NCBI GenBank assembly: GCA_900767675.1 | Contig: CAAFZX010000007.1 | Coordinates: 62,001 to 126,000, forward strand | From: an uncultured Collinsella sp. | GTDB taxonomy: Bacteria; Actinomycetota; Coriobacteriia; Coriobacteriales; Coriobacteriaceae | Length of the DNA stretch: 64,000 nt | Direction: 5' to 3' | Part shown: piece by piece, positions 34,089 to 45,115 of the stretch | How the letters are laid out: every line of letters starts with the position of its first letter | Position numbering within the stretch: the stretch's first letter is position 1 | Notes under the pieces: generated by a model | What the model saw: only the letters and a program-made list of their open reading frames with translations | Told to the model about the DNA's origin: nothing | Database searches by the model: none | Translations under genes and position numbers: made by a program

Positions 34089-36185
34089 ATGGCAGACGCT
34101 AAGGATTTCCTGTTTGAGATCGGTACGGAGGAAATGCCCTCTGCACCGCTGAACAATGCCGTCAAGCAGCTTGGCACCATGATTGCCAAGGGTCTCGACG
34201 AGGCCGGTCTGGCCCACGGCGAGGTCCGCGTGATCTCGAGCCCGCGTCGCCTGGCTGCGCTCGTTGCCGACGTCGCCACCGCGACCGATGAGGTTCACGA
34301 GGTCAAGCGTGGCCCCGCGGCCAACATCGCCTTCGACGCCGACGGTAACGCCACCAAGGCCGCCCAGGGCTTCGCCCGCAAGTGCGGTGTGGCTGCCGAG
34401 GACCTGGTCCGTCGCGAGGACACCGACGGCCGTGAGTACGTCTTTGCCGAGAAAAACATTCCTTCCGCCCCGGCCACCCCGATCCTGACGGCCCTGTGCG
34501 AGAAGACCATCGCCGGCCTGCAGTGGCCCAACTACCGCTCCCAGCGCTGGGGCCACGAGCACGCGACGTTCGTGCGTCCGGTCCGTTGGATCTGCTGCCT
34601 TTTGGGCGAGGACGTCGTGCCCGTGTCGTTTGCCGACGTGACGAGCGGCAACACCACGCGCGGCCATCGCGTCCTGGGCCCCGGTGACCATGTGGTCGCC
34701 AGCCCCGCTGTTTACGAGCAGGTGCTCGAGGACGCCGGTGTGCTTTCTGCCGAGCGCCGCCGCGAGGCTATCCTTGCCGGTATCGCCGAGGTCGAGGCCG
34801 CCCGTCCTGGCTGCCACGTCGATACGCCCAAGAAGGTCTTCGAGGAGGTCATCAATCTCTGCGAGTGGCCGACGGTGCTCGTCGGTACCTTCGATGAGGA
34901 GTTCCTCAAGGTCCCGCACGAGATCATCTGTGAGTCTATGCTCACCAACCAGCGCTACTTCCCGATTTATGACAGCGAGGGCAAGCTGACGCGTGAGTTC
35001 GTGGTCGTCTCCAACAGCAAGCCCGAGAATGCCGAGCGCGTGATTGACGGCAACGAGCGCGTCGTGCGCGCCCGTCTGGACGACGCCAAGTTCTTCTACG
35101 AGGAGGATCTGAAGATCTCCCTCGACGAGTTCCGTGAGCGCCTGGCCAAGGTCGCCTTCCAGGAGAAGCTCGGCAGCGTGCTTGCCAAGTCCGAGCGTAT
35201 TGAGCAGCTCGCGCTCGCTATTGCCCGCGAGGCTCACCTGGGTGCCCATCTGGCCGCTGATGCCGGCCGCGCCGCACATCTGTGCAAGGCCGACCTGGTG
35301 TCCAACGCCGTCGTCGAGTTCACGAGCCAGCAGGGCGTGATGGGCGGTTATTATGCCTCCGCGATGGGGGAGAACGACGAGGTCGCCCACGCCATTCGCG
35401 ATCACTATCGTCCCCGCTTTGCCGGCGACGAGCTGCCCGAGGGCACCGCTGGCTGCATCGTGGCCTGCGCCGACAAACTCGATACCATTGCCGGTATTTT
35501 TTCCATCGGCGAGCCCCCGACCGGCTCTTCCGACCCGTACGCGCTGCGTCGCGCCGCTATCGGTATCATCAACATCCTGCGCGATCGTCTGCCGATCGAC
35601 CCCACGTCGCTCATCGACTTTGCACTCGAGCTCTACAGCGAGCAGGGCATTGAGTTTGACGCCGCCGCGGTCTCCCAGCAGGTTCGCGACTTCTTCCACG
35701 GCCGTCTGGTGAGCATGGCCCGTGACGAGAAGATCCCGGCCGATACCGTCGCCGCCGTATCCGCGGTGCACATCATTGCCCCGTCGGTCTTCTTCGCCCG
35801 CTGCGCCGCCCTCGACGAGGCCCGCAAGAACGACGCCGAGACCTTCGACAACCTGGCGACTGCCTACGCCCGAGCCGCGCATATCTCCAAGCCCGAGCTG
35901 GGTGTGGAGTACGACCGCAGCCTGATGGGCGAGGTCGAGCTTGCGCTTGCCGACGCCTCCGAGTCCGCTCAGACCGCTGTCGATGCCGCCCTTGCTGCCG
36001 AGGATTACCCTGCCGCGTTTGCCGCTCTGGCCGCCCTGCGTGCCCCCATCGACCGTTTCTTTGACGAGGTTATGGTCATGGACAAGGACGAACAGCTTCG
36101 CGATAATCGCCTTAAGCTGCTCAACCGCTTCGAGGCCGTTTTCTCCGGCATCGCCAACATTGGTGAGCTTGCCCGCAAAAAGTAA
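34089..36185 (+). CDS. glyS: Glycyl-tRNA synthetase beta subunit
   Basis: Beta subunit responsible mainly for tRNA recognition. 698 residues beginning DFLFEIGTEEMPSAPLN, with GPAANIAFDADGNATKAAQGFARK, the HD-like domain segment HLCKADLVSNAVVEFTSQQG split around residues 400-415, and an anticodon-binding C-terminal region ending DRFFDEVMVMDKDE. Full length and intact. Confidence 0.97.
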   Translation: MADAKDFLFEIGTEEMPSAPLNNAVKQLGTMIAKGLDEAGLAHGEVRVISSPRRLAALVADVATATDEVHEVKRGPAANIAFDADGNATKAAQGFARKCGVAAEDLVRREDTDGREYVFAEKNIPSAPATPILTALCEKTIAGLQWPNYRSQRWGHEHATFVRPVRWICCLLGEDVVPVSFADVTSGNTTRGHRVLGPGDHVVASPAVYEQVLEDAGVLSAERRREAILAGIAEVEAARPGCHVDTPKKVFEEVINLCEWPTVLVGTFDEEFLKVPHEIICESMLTNQRYFPIYDSEGKLTREFVVVSNSKPENAERVIDGNERVVRARLDDAKFFYEEDLKISLDEFRERLAKVAFQEKLGSVLAKSERIEQLALAIAREAHLGAHLAADAGRAAHLCKADLVSNAVVEFTSQQGVMGGYYASAMGENDEVAHAIRDHYRPRFAGDELPEGTAGCIVACADKLDTIAGIFSIGEPPTGSSDPYALRRAAIGIINILRDRLPIDPTSLIDFALELYSEQGIEFDAAAVSQQVRDFFHGRLVSMARDEKIPADTVAAVSAVHIIAPSVFFARCAALDEARKNDAETFDNLATAYARAAHISKPELGVEYDRSLMGEVELALADASESAQTAVDAALAAEDYPAAFAALAALRAPIDRFFDEVMVMDKDEQLRDNRLKLLNRFEAVFSGIANIGELARKK

Positions 36186-36219
36186 GCTAGCCTGCGCATA
36201 AGCGTAAAAGGAGCCCCGC

Positions 36220-37095
36220 ATGGATTGCCCGGTCACCGCTCGTCCCACCGTTATCGTTATCTCCGACTCGCTCGGTGATACTGCTTGTGAGGTGGTGCTT
36301 GCGGCGTCCGGGCAATTTGATGAAGGGGCTTTTCGTGTTTTACGTCTGCCTAAGGTGACCTCGGTGGAGCAGGTCAAGTCGTTTGTGGGCCCGCGAGTCG
36401 ATGCCGACCATCGCGATGTCGCCGTGTTCCATACCATCGTCGACCCGGGGCTTCGTGCTCGCGTGCTCGACTACTTGGGCATGCTGCATATTCGCTCGGT
36501 CGACCTGATCGGGCCGTCGCTCGCGGTGCTGTCGTCCCTCATCGGTATGCCGCCCAAGGGCGTTGCGGGCGTGATTCACAAGACCGACGATCGCTATTTC
36601 CACCGTATCGAGGCCATGGAGTACTTTGTCGAGCACGATGACGGACGTGGCTGCGATGATCTGTCGGGTGCCGATATTGTGCTGCTGGGCGTGTCACGCA
36701 CATCCAAGACGCCGCTGTCGATGTATTTGGCCTATCAGGGCTATAAGGTCGCCAATGTTCCGCTGGCGCACGGTATGGAGCCGCCCAAGTCGATTTACGA
36801 GGTCGATCCGATGCGTCTTTTCGGTCTGATTTCGACCGTCGATGTGATTTCCGAGATTCGCGATAGCCGCCTGGGCGACGACTATGCCCGTGCCGTTGCG
36901 GGCTCCTATGCCGAGCCTGAGAGTGTACGCAGTGAGCTCGAGGAGGCTCGCGCCCTCATGAAACGTCTGGGTTGCTTTGTGGTTCGCACCGACGGCAAGG
37001 CGATCGAGGAAAGCGCCTCCGAGATCATCGCTCACCTCGAAGAGATTCAAGAGGCAAGAGCCCACCGTGCCGCCCTCCGCGCTCAACAGCAGTAG
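36220..37095 (+). CDS. ppsR: Pyruvate, phosphate dikinase regulatory protein (DUF299)
   Basis: Bifunctional serine/threonine kinase-phosphotransferase that inactivates PPDK by ADP-dependent phosphorylation and reactivates it with phosphate. 291 residues, with P-loop GVSRTSKT at 157-164 and the DUF299-typical VYEVDP-like YEVDPMRLFGL segment. It lies 35 bases after glyS and 300 bases before ppdK, its probable target, which supports PPDK over PEP synthase as substrate. Confidence 0.93.
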   Translation: MDCPVTARPTVIVISDSLGDTACEVVLAASGQFDEGAFRVLRLPKVTSVEQVKSFVGPRVDADHRDVAVFHTIVDPGLRARVLDYLGMLHIRSVDLIGPSLAVLSSLIGMPPKGVAGVIHKTDDRYFHRIEAMEYFVEHDDGRGCDDLSGADIVLLGVSRTSKTPLSMYLAYQGYKVANVPLAHGMEPPKSIYEVDPMRLFGLISTVDVISEIRDSRLGDDYARAVAGSYAEPESVRSELEEARALMKRLGCFVVRTDGKAIEESASEIIAHLEEIQEARAHRAALRAQQQ

Positions 37096-37394
37096 TCCTT
37101 TCTGGGATAATTTTTCGGGGACGGTGATTAAAATGCCCCGTCTCAAATTGACTGGTTTTGGTAAAGCGATTTAGCAAGAAACCTACATTTGACCTGCTAA
37201 TTTATTGTAGTGGTATCTTCATAAGGTAACCACCTTTACCTACCGTTTACCGCAGGTTTTAGCACGTTTACCAAACCGCGCATCCTCTGCTCAAGCCCGT
37301 TCAAATCCCGCCGTATAGTTCCCTCACGGCCCGCATCCGGCGGGTCGATTCGTTACCACGGTCGTGCGCGAGAGCGCATGGAAGGGGAAGTATC
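37096..37394 (+). promoter_or_regulatory. ppsR-ppdK intergenic region with phased TTTACC repeats
   Basis: No gene is visible in these 299 bases. TTTACC occurs at 37235, 37246 and 37267, spaced 11 and 21 bases, about one and two helical turns; inverted GGTAAA (37160) and GGTAAC (37225) lie upstream. A possible -35 TTGACC (37189-37194) is followed 19 bases later by TATCTT, a poor spacing. A small GGGACGG/CCGTCTC hairpin lies at about 37118-37143. The arrangement suggests an operator for ppdK, regulator unknown. Confidence 0.45.
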
Positions 37395-40145
<2,751 letters not shown>

Positions 40146-40186
40146 CCGAGTCGCGTTCCATTTGCGCCTTTAACGCCCCCCTTCGC

Positions 40187-40220
40187 GCCGTCGCGCCCCC
40201 TGTGGACGCGGCGGCGTTTT
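40187..40220 (+). terminator. Terminator after ppdK
   Basis: GCCGTCGCG (40187-40195) pairs with CGCGGCGGC (40207-40215) with one wobble, followed by GTTTT. It stands 40 bases before the next start codon, leaving little room for a separate promoter. Confidence 0.7.
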
Positions 40221-40260
40221 ACGTTGGTTCAATACATTGGCAACTGACGGGAGGACTGCG

Positions 40261-43068
40261 ATGAAAAACCTCACCAGGTATTTGCAACGAGCGCGTCGGG
40301 GAGCACAGATGACCCTGTGCTGGGTGGTCGTTGCGGTCACGGCGCTTTGCGGGATGCCGACAGCCGGTTTTGCCCTTCAGGATGAATCGCGCGACGAGCT
40401 CTATGGCGACGTGGTCAACCCGCTCACCATTACGGTCAACGATCGCGACTGCACGTTTGTAGATATCGATGACGGCAAGCTCGAAGGCCGTACCTCGATG
40501 TACGACAACGTCTCGTTCTACACGGCCGCCGTCAAAAAGGTGCTGCCCAACTGGGCATCGCTTGCCTATAACATCCTTGGCTATGGCGGAGGCGACGACT
40601 CCAAGGACTTTTTGTACTGGGACCACGCCGGCAAGGGCTTTGAGAAGGACTTCGGTAAGGGCCATTACATCTATCTGTATGATGCGCTTTCGGGCGGCAA
40701 CGGTGAGCATTCCGACGGCGCCGACAAGTCCATTCAAAGTGGCCTGACGTCGGCGAAAGGCCTGAACGCGGTCTATGAGCGCCTGACCGAAGATATCGCC
40801 GACTGCATCGGCCACAAGCTGACCGGCGAGGATTTTCGTAAATACGTGCCACTCGACGGCCTGTCGCAAGACACGAGCGAGCAAGACGTGATCTATGCCA
40901 CCATCGCGTGCGTGGACAAGCTCGGCGGCACCTATCAGTACGATTTCAATGGCTTTGGCATCGCGTTCTATAACTTTAGAGTTCAGCAGCTCAACAGCGT
41001 GAACAAGCTTAACTGTGCGCCCGAGGACGCGCCGGGCTATTCCTTTGTCGATTCTAAGACCGAGCAGGAGCTCGTTACCTCGGCACTTAACGTCGGCTAT
41101 GAGGACGCCTCGCAGAGCATCACGCTCGCCCGCGGTACCGAGGAGACGGTCGGCACGAGTACTTCTGAATCCGCATCGTATTCCAAAGGCGGCTCGTGGG
41201 GCGCATCGGTAAGCCTCAAGGAGTCGCTGGGCGTGCCCGGAACGGTGAGCGAGGAGATCGAGACCTCGTTTTCGGCCGAAACCACGATGTCCCAGTTGTG
41301 GGAGGCGAGCAAGACCGAGGAACAGTCGATCACCACAACGGACAATCAATCGGTTACCGTCAATATGACGATCCCGGCGCACACGCAGGTCAACAGCAAG
41401 CAGACGAGTTCCACCACGACGCTGTCCGAGGACTATGACCAGCCGGTGGGCGTGACGTTCGACGTGATCATCTTTAACATGAACGGCGAGTGCTACGACG
41501 ATAACGCCGCCGTGCAGGAGTTCCATACCGCCGGTTATGACCAGCGCTCGTTCTACACCACCTTTGGCGATCAGTCGACCGACGCCGTGCAGAATCTGTT
41601 CCTGCGTTCAATCGCCCATCGTGGCGACGACGGCTACGATGCCACCGCCGGAAACGTCACGAGCTGGTCGTATCGCACCAACAACCACATGGTGCGCGCC
41701 ATCGATTGGAATTCGGTCCTGGCCGATCGCGAGGTGCCTTCGCGCAACGGCGGCGCCCCGCGCACGTGCAACGTGCTTAACGACATGGCCGCGACCTATC
41801 CCATGTCCATTACGGGTTCCAATCTGTCGTTTGAGTCGGTGACGGTCGATACGCAGTTGGGCACGCCGCAGCCTATTAAGCCCATCTCCAAGATTCTCGT
41901 GTCGCTGCAGACCGATAAGACCCGAAGGCTTACGGTTGGAGACGAAGACCCCATCTCTTCCTATCGCGTGCGTGCAAGGGACGAGGACGATGTTGACTAC
42001 TACGGCTTTGTGAAGTCGTCGGGCGACTGGCGCGTGGTCGATAAAAAGGGCAAGGAATGCAAGTCCGACGTCATCGAGATCCAAACCGACCCTGTCACCC
42101 ACGAACAAGTCGTGGTGGGTAAAAAGGCCGGCACCGCCTACGTAAAGTACTTTATCCCCGAGGACACCTATGTGGACGTGAACGGGCACGTCTCGACCAA
42201 TGACGAGATCGACGCCGCGGCCTATAAATATAAGGTAAGTGACGTGACGCCCGAGCCGTTTAACGGCAGCATCAAACTCGAGGGCTCGGCACAGACCGTC
42301 GTCGGCGTTGAGGAGAACCTTAACGGCATCGACGGCCTGACAGCTACGGTCTATGACACGACGGGCAAGGAAGTCGATAGAGTCTGCAGCTGGGAGGCCC
42401 AGGAGCTCGAGAGCAAGGGCATTTCGGTCGCGACAGATGGCGCGATGACCATCTCGCAACCGGGCACCTTCCATGTCCGCGCCTTTATTGACGGCGTGTA
42501 TTCCGATTGGGCCGAGGTCATCGCCGCTCCCGCACCGGTCGACCCGATGACGACCGTGGTCGAGACACCGGTGAGCGTTACGTCCGTTTCTTCGGGGGAT
42601 TCTTCGGCAACGACGGATAGCACGGCTCCTGCTCAGGGAGAGCAGGCAGCTTCCGATGCGATCGCGGCTGAGTCTGCTCCGGCGAGCGACGATGCCACCG
42701 CATTGGCTGATGACACCGCGCCTGCTGCCGCGAAGGATGCCTCGTCGATTCCTACGGGCCTCGTTACCGTTTTGACCGATATTTGCCGCTACGGCATCGA
42801 TCACGGCCTCATCAGCACATCAAACAAGGAAGAGATGACCAAGCAGGACTTCGACATCTTGGGCATCCTGTACCTGATGGCGGACAGCCAGGACCTGGTG
42901 CCCCAAGACGCCGAGGACGCGATGAACGAATGGGCCCATGACAACTATAATGACGACGAGCTTGTCACCTGGAAGCAGCATGCGCTTTCGGTGCTGCTCG
43001 AATACGGCTATATCGCGCCCGGAACGACCGTGGCGACGCCGACGACTGATGCTGCGGACGGCGCATAA
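40261..43068 (+). CDS. Secreted protein with aerolysin/ETX-MTX2-like pore-forming region
   Basis: A 935-residue exported protein. Signal peptide: basic start, hydrophobic core at about 17-36, likely cut after Ala38 (AGFA). Residues 39-270 are of unknown fold. Residues about 272-407 match the pattern of aerolysin-type beta-pore formers: alternating Ser/Thr strands (TSTSESASYSKGGSWGASVS), a central Ser/Thr/Glu stretch that would be the inserting hairpin, then TVNMTIPAHTQV (PAHT at 372-375) and the VGVTFDVIIFN strand. Residues 540-757 look like beta-sandwich (Ig-like) domains; 760-830 is an Ala/Ser/Thr/Asp linker; 832-920 is helical. No LPxTG anchor. GGGAGG precedes ATG 40261. Composition is like its neighbours. 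Toxin activity is inference. Confidence 0.72.
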   Translation: MKNLTRYLQRARRGAQMTLCWVVVAVTALCGMPTAGFALQDESRDELYGDVVNPLTITVNDRDCTFVDIDDGKLEGRTSMYDNVSFYTAAVKKVLPNWASLAYNILGYGGGDDSKDFLYWDHAGKGFEKDFGKGHYIYLYDALSGGNGEHSDGADKSIQSGLTSAKGLNAVYERLTEDIADCIGHKLTGEDFRKYVPLDGLSQDTSEQDVIYATIACVDKLGGTYQYDFNGFGIAFYNFRVQQLNSVNKLNCAPEDAPGYSFVDSKTEQELVTSALNVGYEDASQSITLARGTEETVGTSTSESASYSKGGSWGASVSLKESLGVPGTVSEEIETSFSAETTMSQLWEASKTEEQSITTTDNQSVTVNMTIPAHTQVNSKQTSSTTTLSEDYDQPVGVTFDVIIFNMNGECYDDNAAVQEFHTAGYDQRSFYTTFGDQSTDAVQNLFLRSIAHRGDDGYDATAGNVTSWSYRTNNHMVRAIDWNSVLADREVPSRNGGAPRTCNVLNDMAATYPMSITGSNLSFESVTVDTQLGTPQPIKPISKILVSLQTDKTRRLTVGDEDPISSYRVRARDEDDVDYYGFVKSSGDWRVVDKKGKECKSDVIEIQTDPVTHEQVVVGKKAGTAYVKYFIPEDTYVDVNGHVSTNDEIDAAAYKYKVSDVTPEPFNGSIKLEGSAQTVVGVEENLNGIDGLTATVYDTTGKEVDRVCSWEAQELESKGISVATDGAMTISQPGTFHVRAFIDGVYSDWAEVIAAPAPVDPMTTVVETPVSVTSVSSGDSSATTDSTAPAQGEQAASDAIAAESAPASDDATALADDTAPAAAKDASSIPTGLVTVLTDICRYGIDHGLISTSNKEEMTKQDFDILGILYLMADSQDLVPQDAEDAMNEWAHDNYNDDELVTWKQHALSVLLEYGYIAPGTTVATPTTDAADGA

Positions 43069-43119
43069 GTGCAGAAAGAGTGCGTGTTTTTGTCTTTTTG
43101 CGCACGGGCAAAATAGTTC

Positions 43120-43147
43120 TTGCAGCCAAGGTCGTGGCGTGTATACT
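43120..43147 (+). promoter_or_regulatory. Promoter of rplS
   Basis: TTGCAG (43120-43125) and TATACT (43142-43147) with a 16-base spacer. Transcription would start near 43154, giving a leader of about 63 bases. Confidence 0.7.
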
Positions 43148-43168
43148 CGAATACGTTTGTTCAACTAC

Positions 43169-43192
43169 GTGCCGGCCAAGGTGGTACGGCAC
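43169..43192 (+). promoter_or_regulatory. Hairpin in the rplS leader
   Basis: GTGCCG (43169-43174) pairs with CGGCAC (43187-43192) in the short leader ahead of rplS. L19 genes of several Gram-positives carry autoregulatory leaders; whether this is one is not shown. Confidence 0.4.
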
Positions 43193-43216
43193 CTCTAGAA
43201 GAGTAAGGAATTGCAC

Positions 43217-43558
43217 ATGGATTACATCCGCGCAATCGAGCGTCAGCAGATCCGCGAGGACATCCCGCAGGTCCGCGTTGCCGACAACGTCAAGGTTCAC
43301 TACCGCATTAAGGAAGGCGACCGCGAGCGCATCCAGGTTTTCCAGGGTGACGTCATCCGCATGGCCGGCGCCGGTGCCCGTGAGACCTTCACCGTCCGCA
43401 AGATTTCCTTCGGTGTCGGTGTTGAGCGTACCTTCCCGCTTCACAGCCCCAAGATCGCCAAGCTCGAGGTCGTCCGTCATGGTCGCGTCCGTCGCGCCAA
43501 GCTGTACTACCTCCGCGACAAGGTGGGCAAGGCTGCTCGCATCCCCGAGAAGCGCTAA
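43217..43558 (+). CDS. rplS: 50S ribosomal protein L19
   Basis: Large-subunit protein at the 30S-50S interface. 113 residues: MDYIRAIERQQIREDIPQ, then VHYRIKEGDRERIQVFQGDVI and the family signature GVGVERTFPLHSPKI. ATG 43217 has GAGTAAGGA upstream. It has its own promoter and terminator and is displaced from the trmD cluster where it usually resides. Confidence 0.97.
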   Translation: MDYIRAIERQQIREDIPQVRVADNVKVHYRIKEGDRERIQVFQGDVIRMAGAGARETFTVRKISFGVGVERTFPLHSPKIAKLEVVRHGRVRRAKLYYLRDKVGKAARIPEKR

Positions 43559-43592
43559 GAAGATCGCAGCGTCTGTCCACTCGTTTGGACAA

Positions 43593-43622
43593 AAGGGTCA
43601 CCTTCGGGTGGCCCTTCTTTTT
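43593..43622 (+). terminator. Terminator after rplS
   Basis: AAGGGTCACC pairs with GGTGGCCCTT around a stable TTCG tetraloop, followed by CTTTTT. Strong intrinsic terminator. Confidence 0.9.
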
Positions 43623-43651
43623 ATCTGATTTGCATGCAAGGAGGCCCCGAT

Positions 43652-44440
43652 ATGGCCAACATGACGAGCTCGGTTTCGGCATCGCAGGTTGCCGGCGAGC
43701 TGGCGAGCGCCACGTTTGAGGAGATCCCCGCCCTCGTGGAGCATTATCGCGAGGATCCGCGCCAGCAAGTGATCAAGGCTTGCGAGCGCGCCCTTAAGCG
43801 CCATGCCAAGGAACTTGCCGAGCGCGAGCGCGTCAACGGTATGTACGAGCTGATGCACGAGCTCGGTGGGGATGGCGTGGTCGTGGGTGTCGACGAGGTG
43901 GGTCGCGGCTCGGTGGCCGGTCCTTTGACGGTGTGCGCCGTGTGCCTTCCCATGGAGCCGCGCGTTTGGGGCATCAACGATTCCAAAAAGCTCACACCGG
44001 CGCGCCGCGAGCTGCTCTCGGTGAAGATTGCCGAGGTCGCGACGGCGATTGGTTTTTGCCATATCGCGCCTGCTGATATCGACGATAGGGGCATGGCCCG
44101 CGCCATCCGCGCTGCCGTCGCGGGCGCCGTGGCCGATACGGGGCTCGAGCCCGATTGCGTGCTTATGGACGGTAACCCCTTGGGCGCCGTTCCCAACGAG
44201 CGCGACGTGGTGAAGGGTGATGCAAAAATCGCCTGTATCGCCGCGGCGTCCATCATGGCCAAGGTCACGCGTGACGAGATGATGGTCGAGTACGACGCCG
44301 AGTACCCCGAGTATCATTTGGCCGAGTCGAAGGGCTACGCAAGCCCCGAGCACATCGAGGCGATTCGCAAACATGGACTTTGTCCGCTGCATCGTGTGAG
44401 CTTTTGCGGAAACTTTCTGCAGACTGAGCGCCTTTTCTAG
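43652..44440 (+). CDS. rnhB: Ribonuclease HII
   Basis: Removes RNA from RNA-DNA hybrids and misincorporated ribonucleotides. 262 residues. Active-site VGVDEVGRGSVAGPL holds the catalytic Asp-Glu pair and the GRG recognition motif; later carboxylates lie in LMDGNPLG and the KVTRDEMM region. The first ~65 residues are an N-terminal extension before the catalytic domain, as in Bacillus-type RNase HII. ATG 43652 is preferred because AAGGAGG lies just upstream. Confidence 0.94.
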   Translation: MANMTSSVSASQVAGELASATFEEIPALVEHYREDPRQQVIKACERALKRHAKELAERERVNGMYELMHELGGDGVVVGVDEVGRGSVAGPLTVCAVCLPMEPRVWGINDSKKLTPARRELLSVKIAEVATAIGFCHIAPADIDDRGMARAIRAAVAGAVADTGLEPDCVLMDGNPLGAVPNERDVVKGDAKIACIAAASIMAKVTRDEMMVEYDAEYPEYHLAESKGYASPEHIEAIRKHGLCPLHRVSFCGNFLQTERLF

Positions 44441-44629
44441 GTCAATTGTGGAGACAGGGACCTCAGGCGTTTTATAAACCTGCTGGTAGCGGGCCGTGTG
44501 CAACGTGATTGTTGCGTACGCCCCGTTTTTTGTCGGCATTTGGTCAGCTTTTGGTTTGCTTCCGGTACTTACCCGCATGAAAGGTGCCCTCATCATCGGG
44601 GCAATGCAGTGTGCGGGAAAGGAGACCCC
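44441..44629. other. Intergenic region rnhB-yraN with decayed palindrome
   Basis: No gene or convincing promoter is seen in these 189 bases. GACAGGGAC followed by AAACCTG (44453-44492) recalls the palindromes near aroQ but the arms no longer match, so it may be a degenerate copy. AAAGGAG near the end is the yraN ribosome site. Confidence 0.3.
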
Positions 44630-45115
44630 ATGTGTGCCGCAAGCAAAAAGAGCAAGACGCAGCAACTCAAGGAGCGCTGGGAAGACGGCGAGCTCGACTG
44701 CGGGGCGATTACGCCCGAGTTTATCAAGGGGCTCAGTCCCCGCGAGCTCGGCATGCTGGGCGAGCTGATCACCATCGATTACTTTAACGAGCGTGGATAC
44801 ACCTTGTTAGAGCAGGGCTATCGTTGCATTGAAGGCGAAGCCGATCTGGTGCTGCTCGATGAGCTCGACGATGTCGTGGTGATGGCCGAGGTCAAGACGA
44901 GACGTGTCGCCCTGGATTGCACCACGCGGGTCTTTCCCGAGGAGGCCGTAGACGCCCAAAAGCAGCGTCGGTATCGCCGTATCGCAAGTTGCTATCTCAT
45001 GGAGCACTATCCGCTCAGGTCGATTCGCTTCGATGCCGTGGGTGTCACCATCCGCGGCGGGCATATCGCCGAGATCGAGCACCAGTACAATGCGTTCGAT
45101 TGGCAGGTGTCGTGA
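44630..45115 (+). CDS. yraN: YraN/UPF0102 family predicted nuclease
   Basis: A 161-residue protein of the restriction-endonuclease-like UPF0102 family, whose function is not established. The nuclease-fold pattern is present: Glu in MLGELITIDYFNERGY, Asp in EGEADLVLLD, and Glu-x-Lys in MAEVKTR. A ~35-residue basic N-terminal leader precedes the domain. ATG 44630 is chosen because AAAGGAG is correctly spaced. It overlaps the comM start by one base (TGATG). The rnhB-yraN-comM-dprA order is widely conserved. Confidence 0.88.
   Translation: MCAASKKSKTQQLKERWEDGELDCGAITPEFIKGLSPRELGMLGELITIDYFNERGYTLLEQGYRCIEGEADLVLLDELDDVVVMAEVKTRRVALDCTTRVFPEEAVDAQKQRRYRRIASCYLMEHYPLRSIRFDAVGVTIRGGHIAEIEHQYNAFDWQVS

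Noticed and set aside
33183..36437. 1084-codon open frame on the minus strand
   Set aside because: It is antisense to glyQ-glyS and part of ppsR, has low-complexity Val/Gly/Leu/His-rich composition and no family motif. It is a by-product of GC-rich third codon positions.
43175..43195. AAGGTGGTAC segment resembling a T-box core in the rplS leader
   Set aside because: The leader is only about 63 bases and lacks a specifier stem and a terminator. rplS is not a known T-box target, so the match is probably chance.
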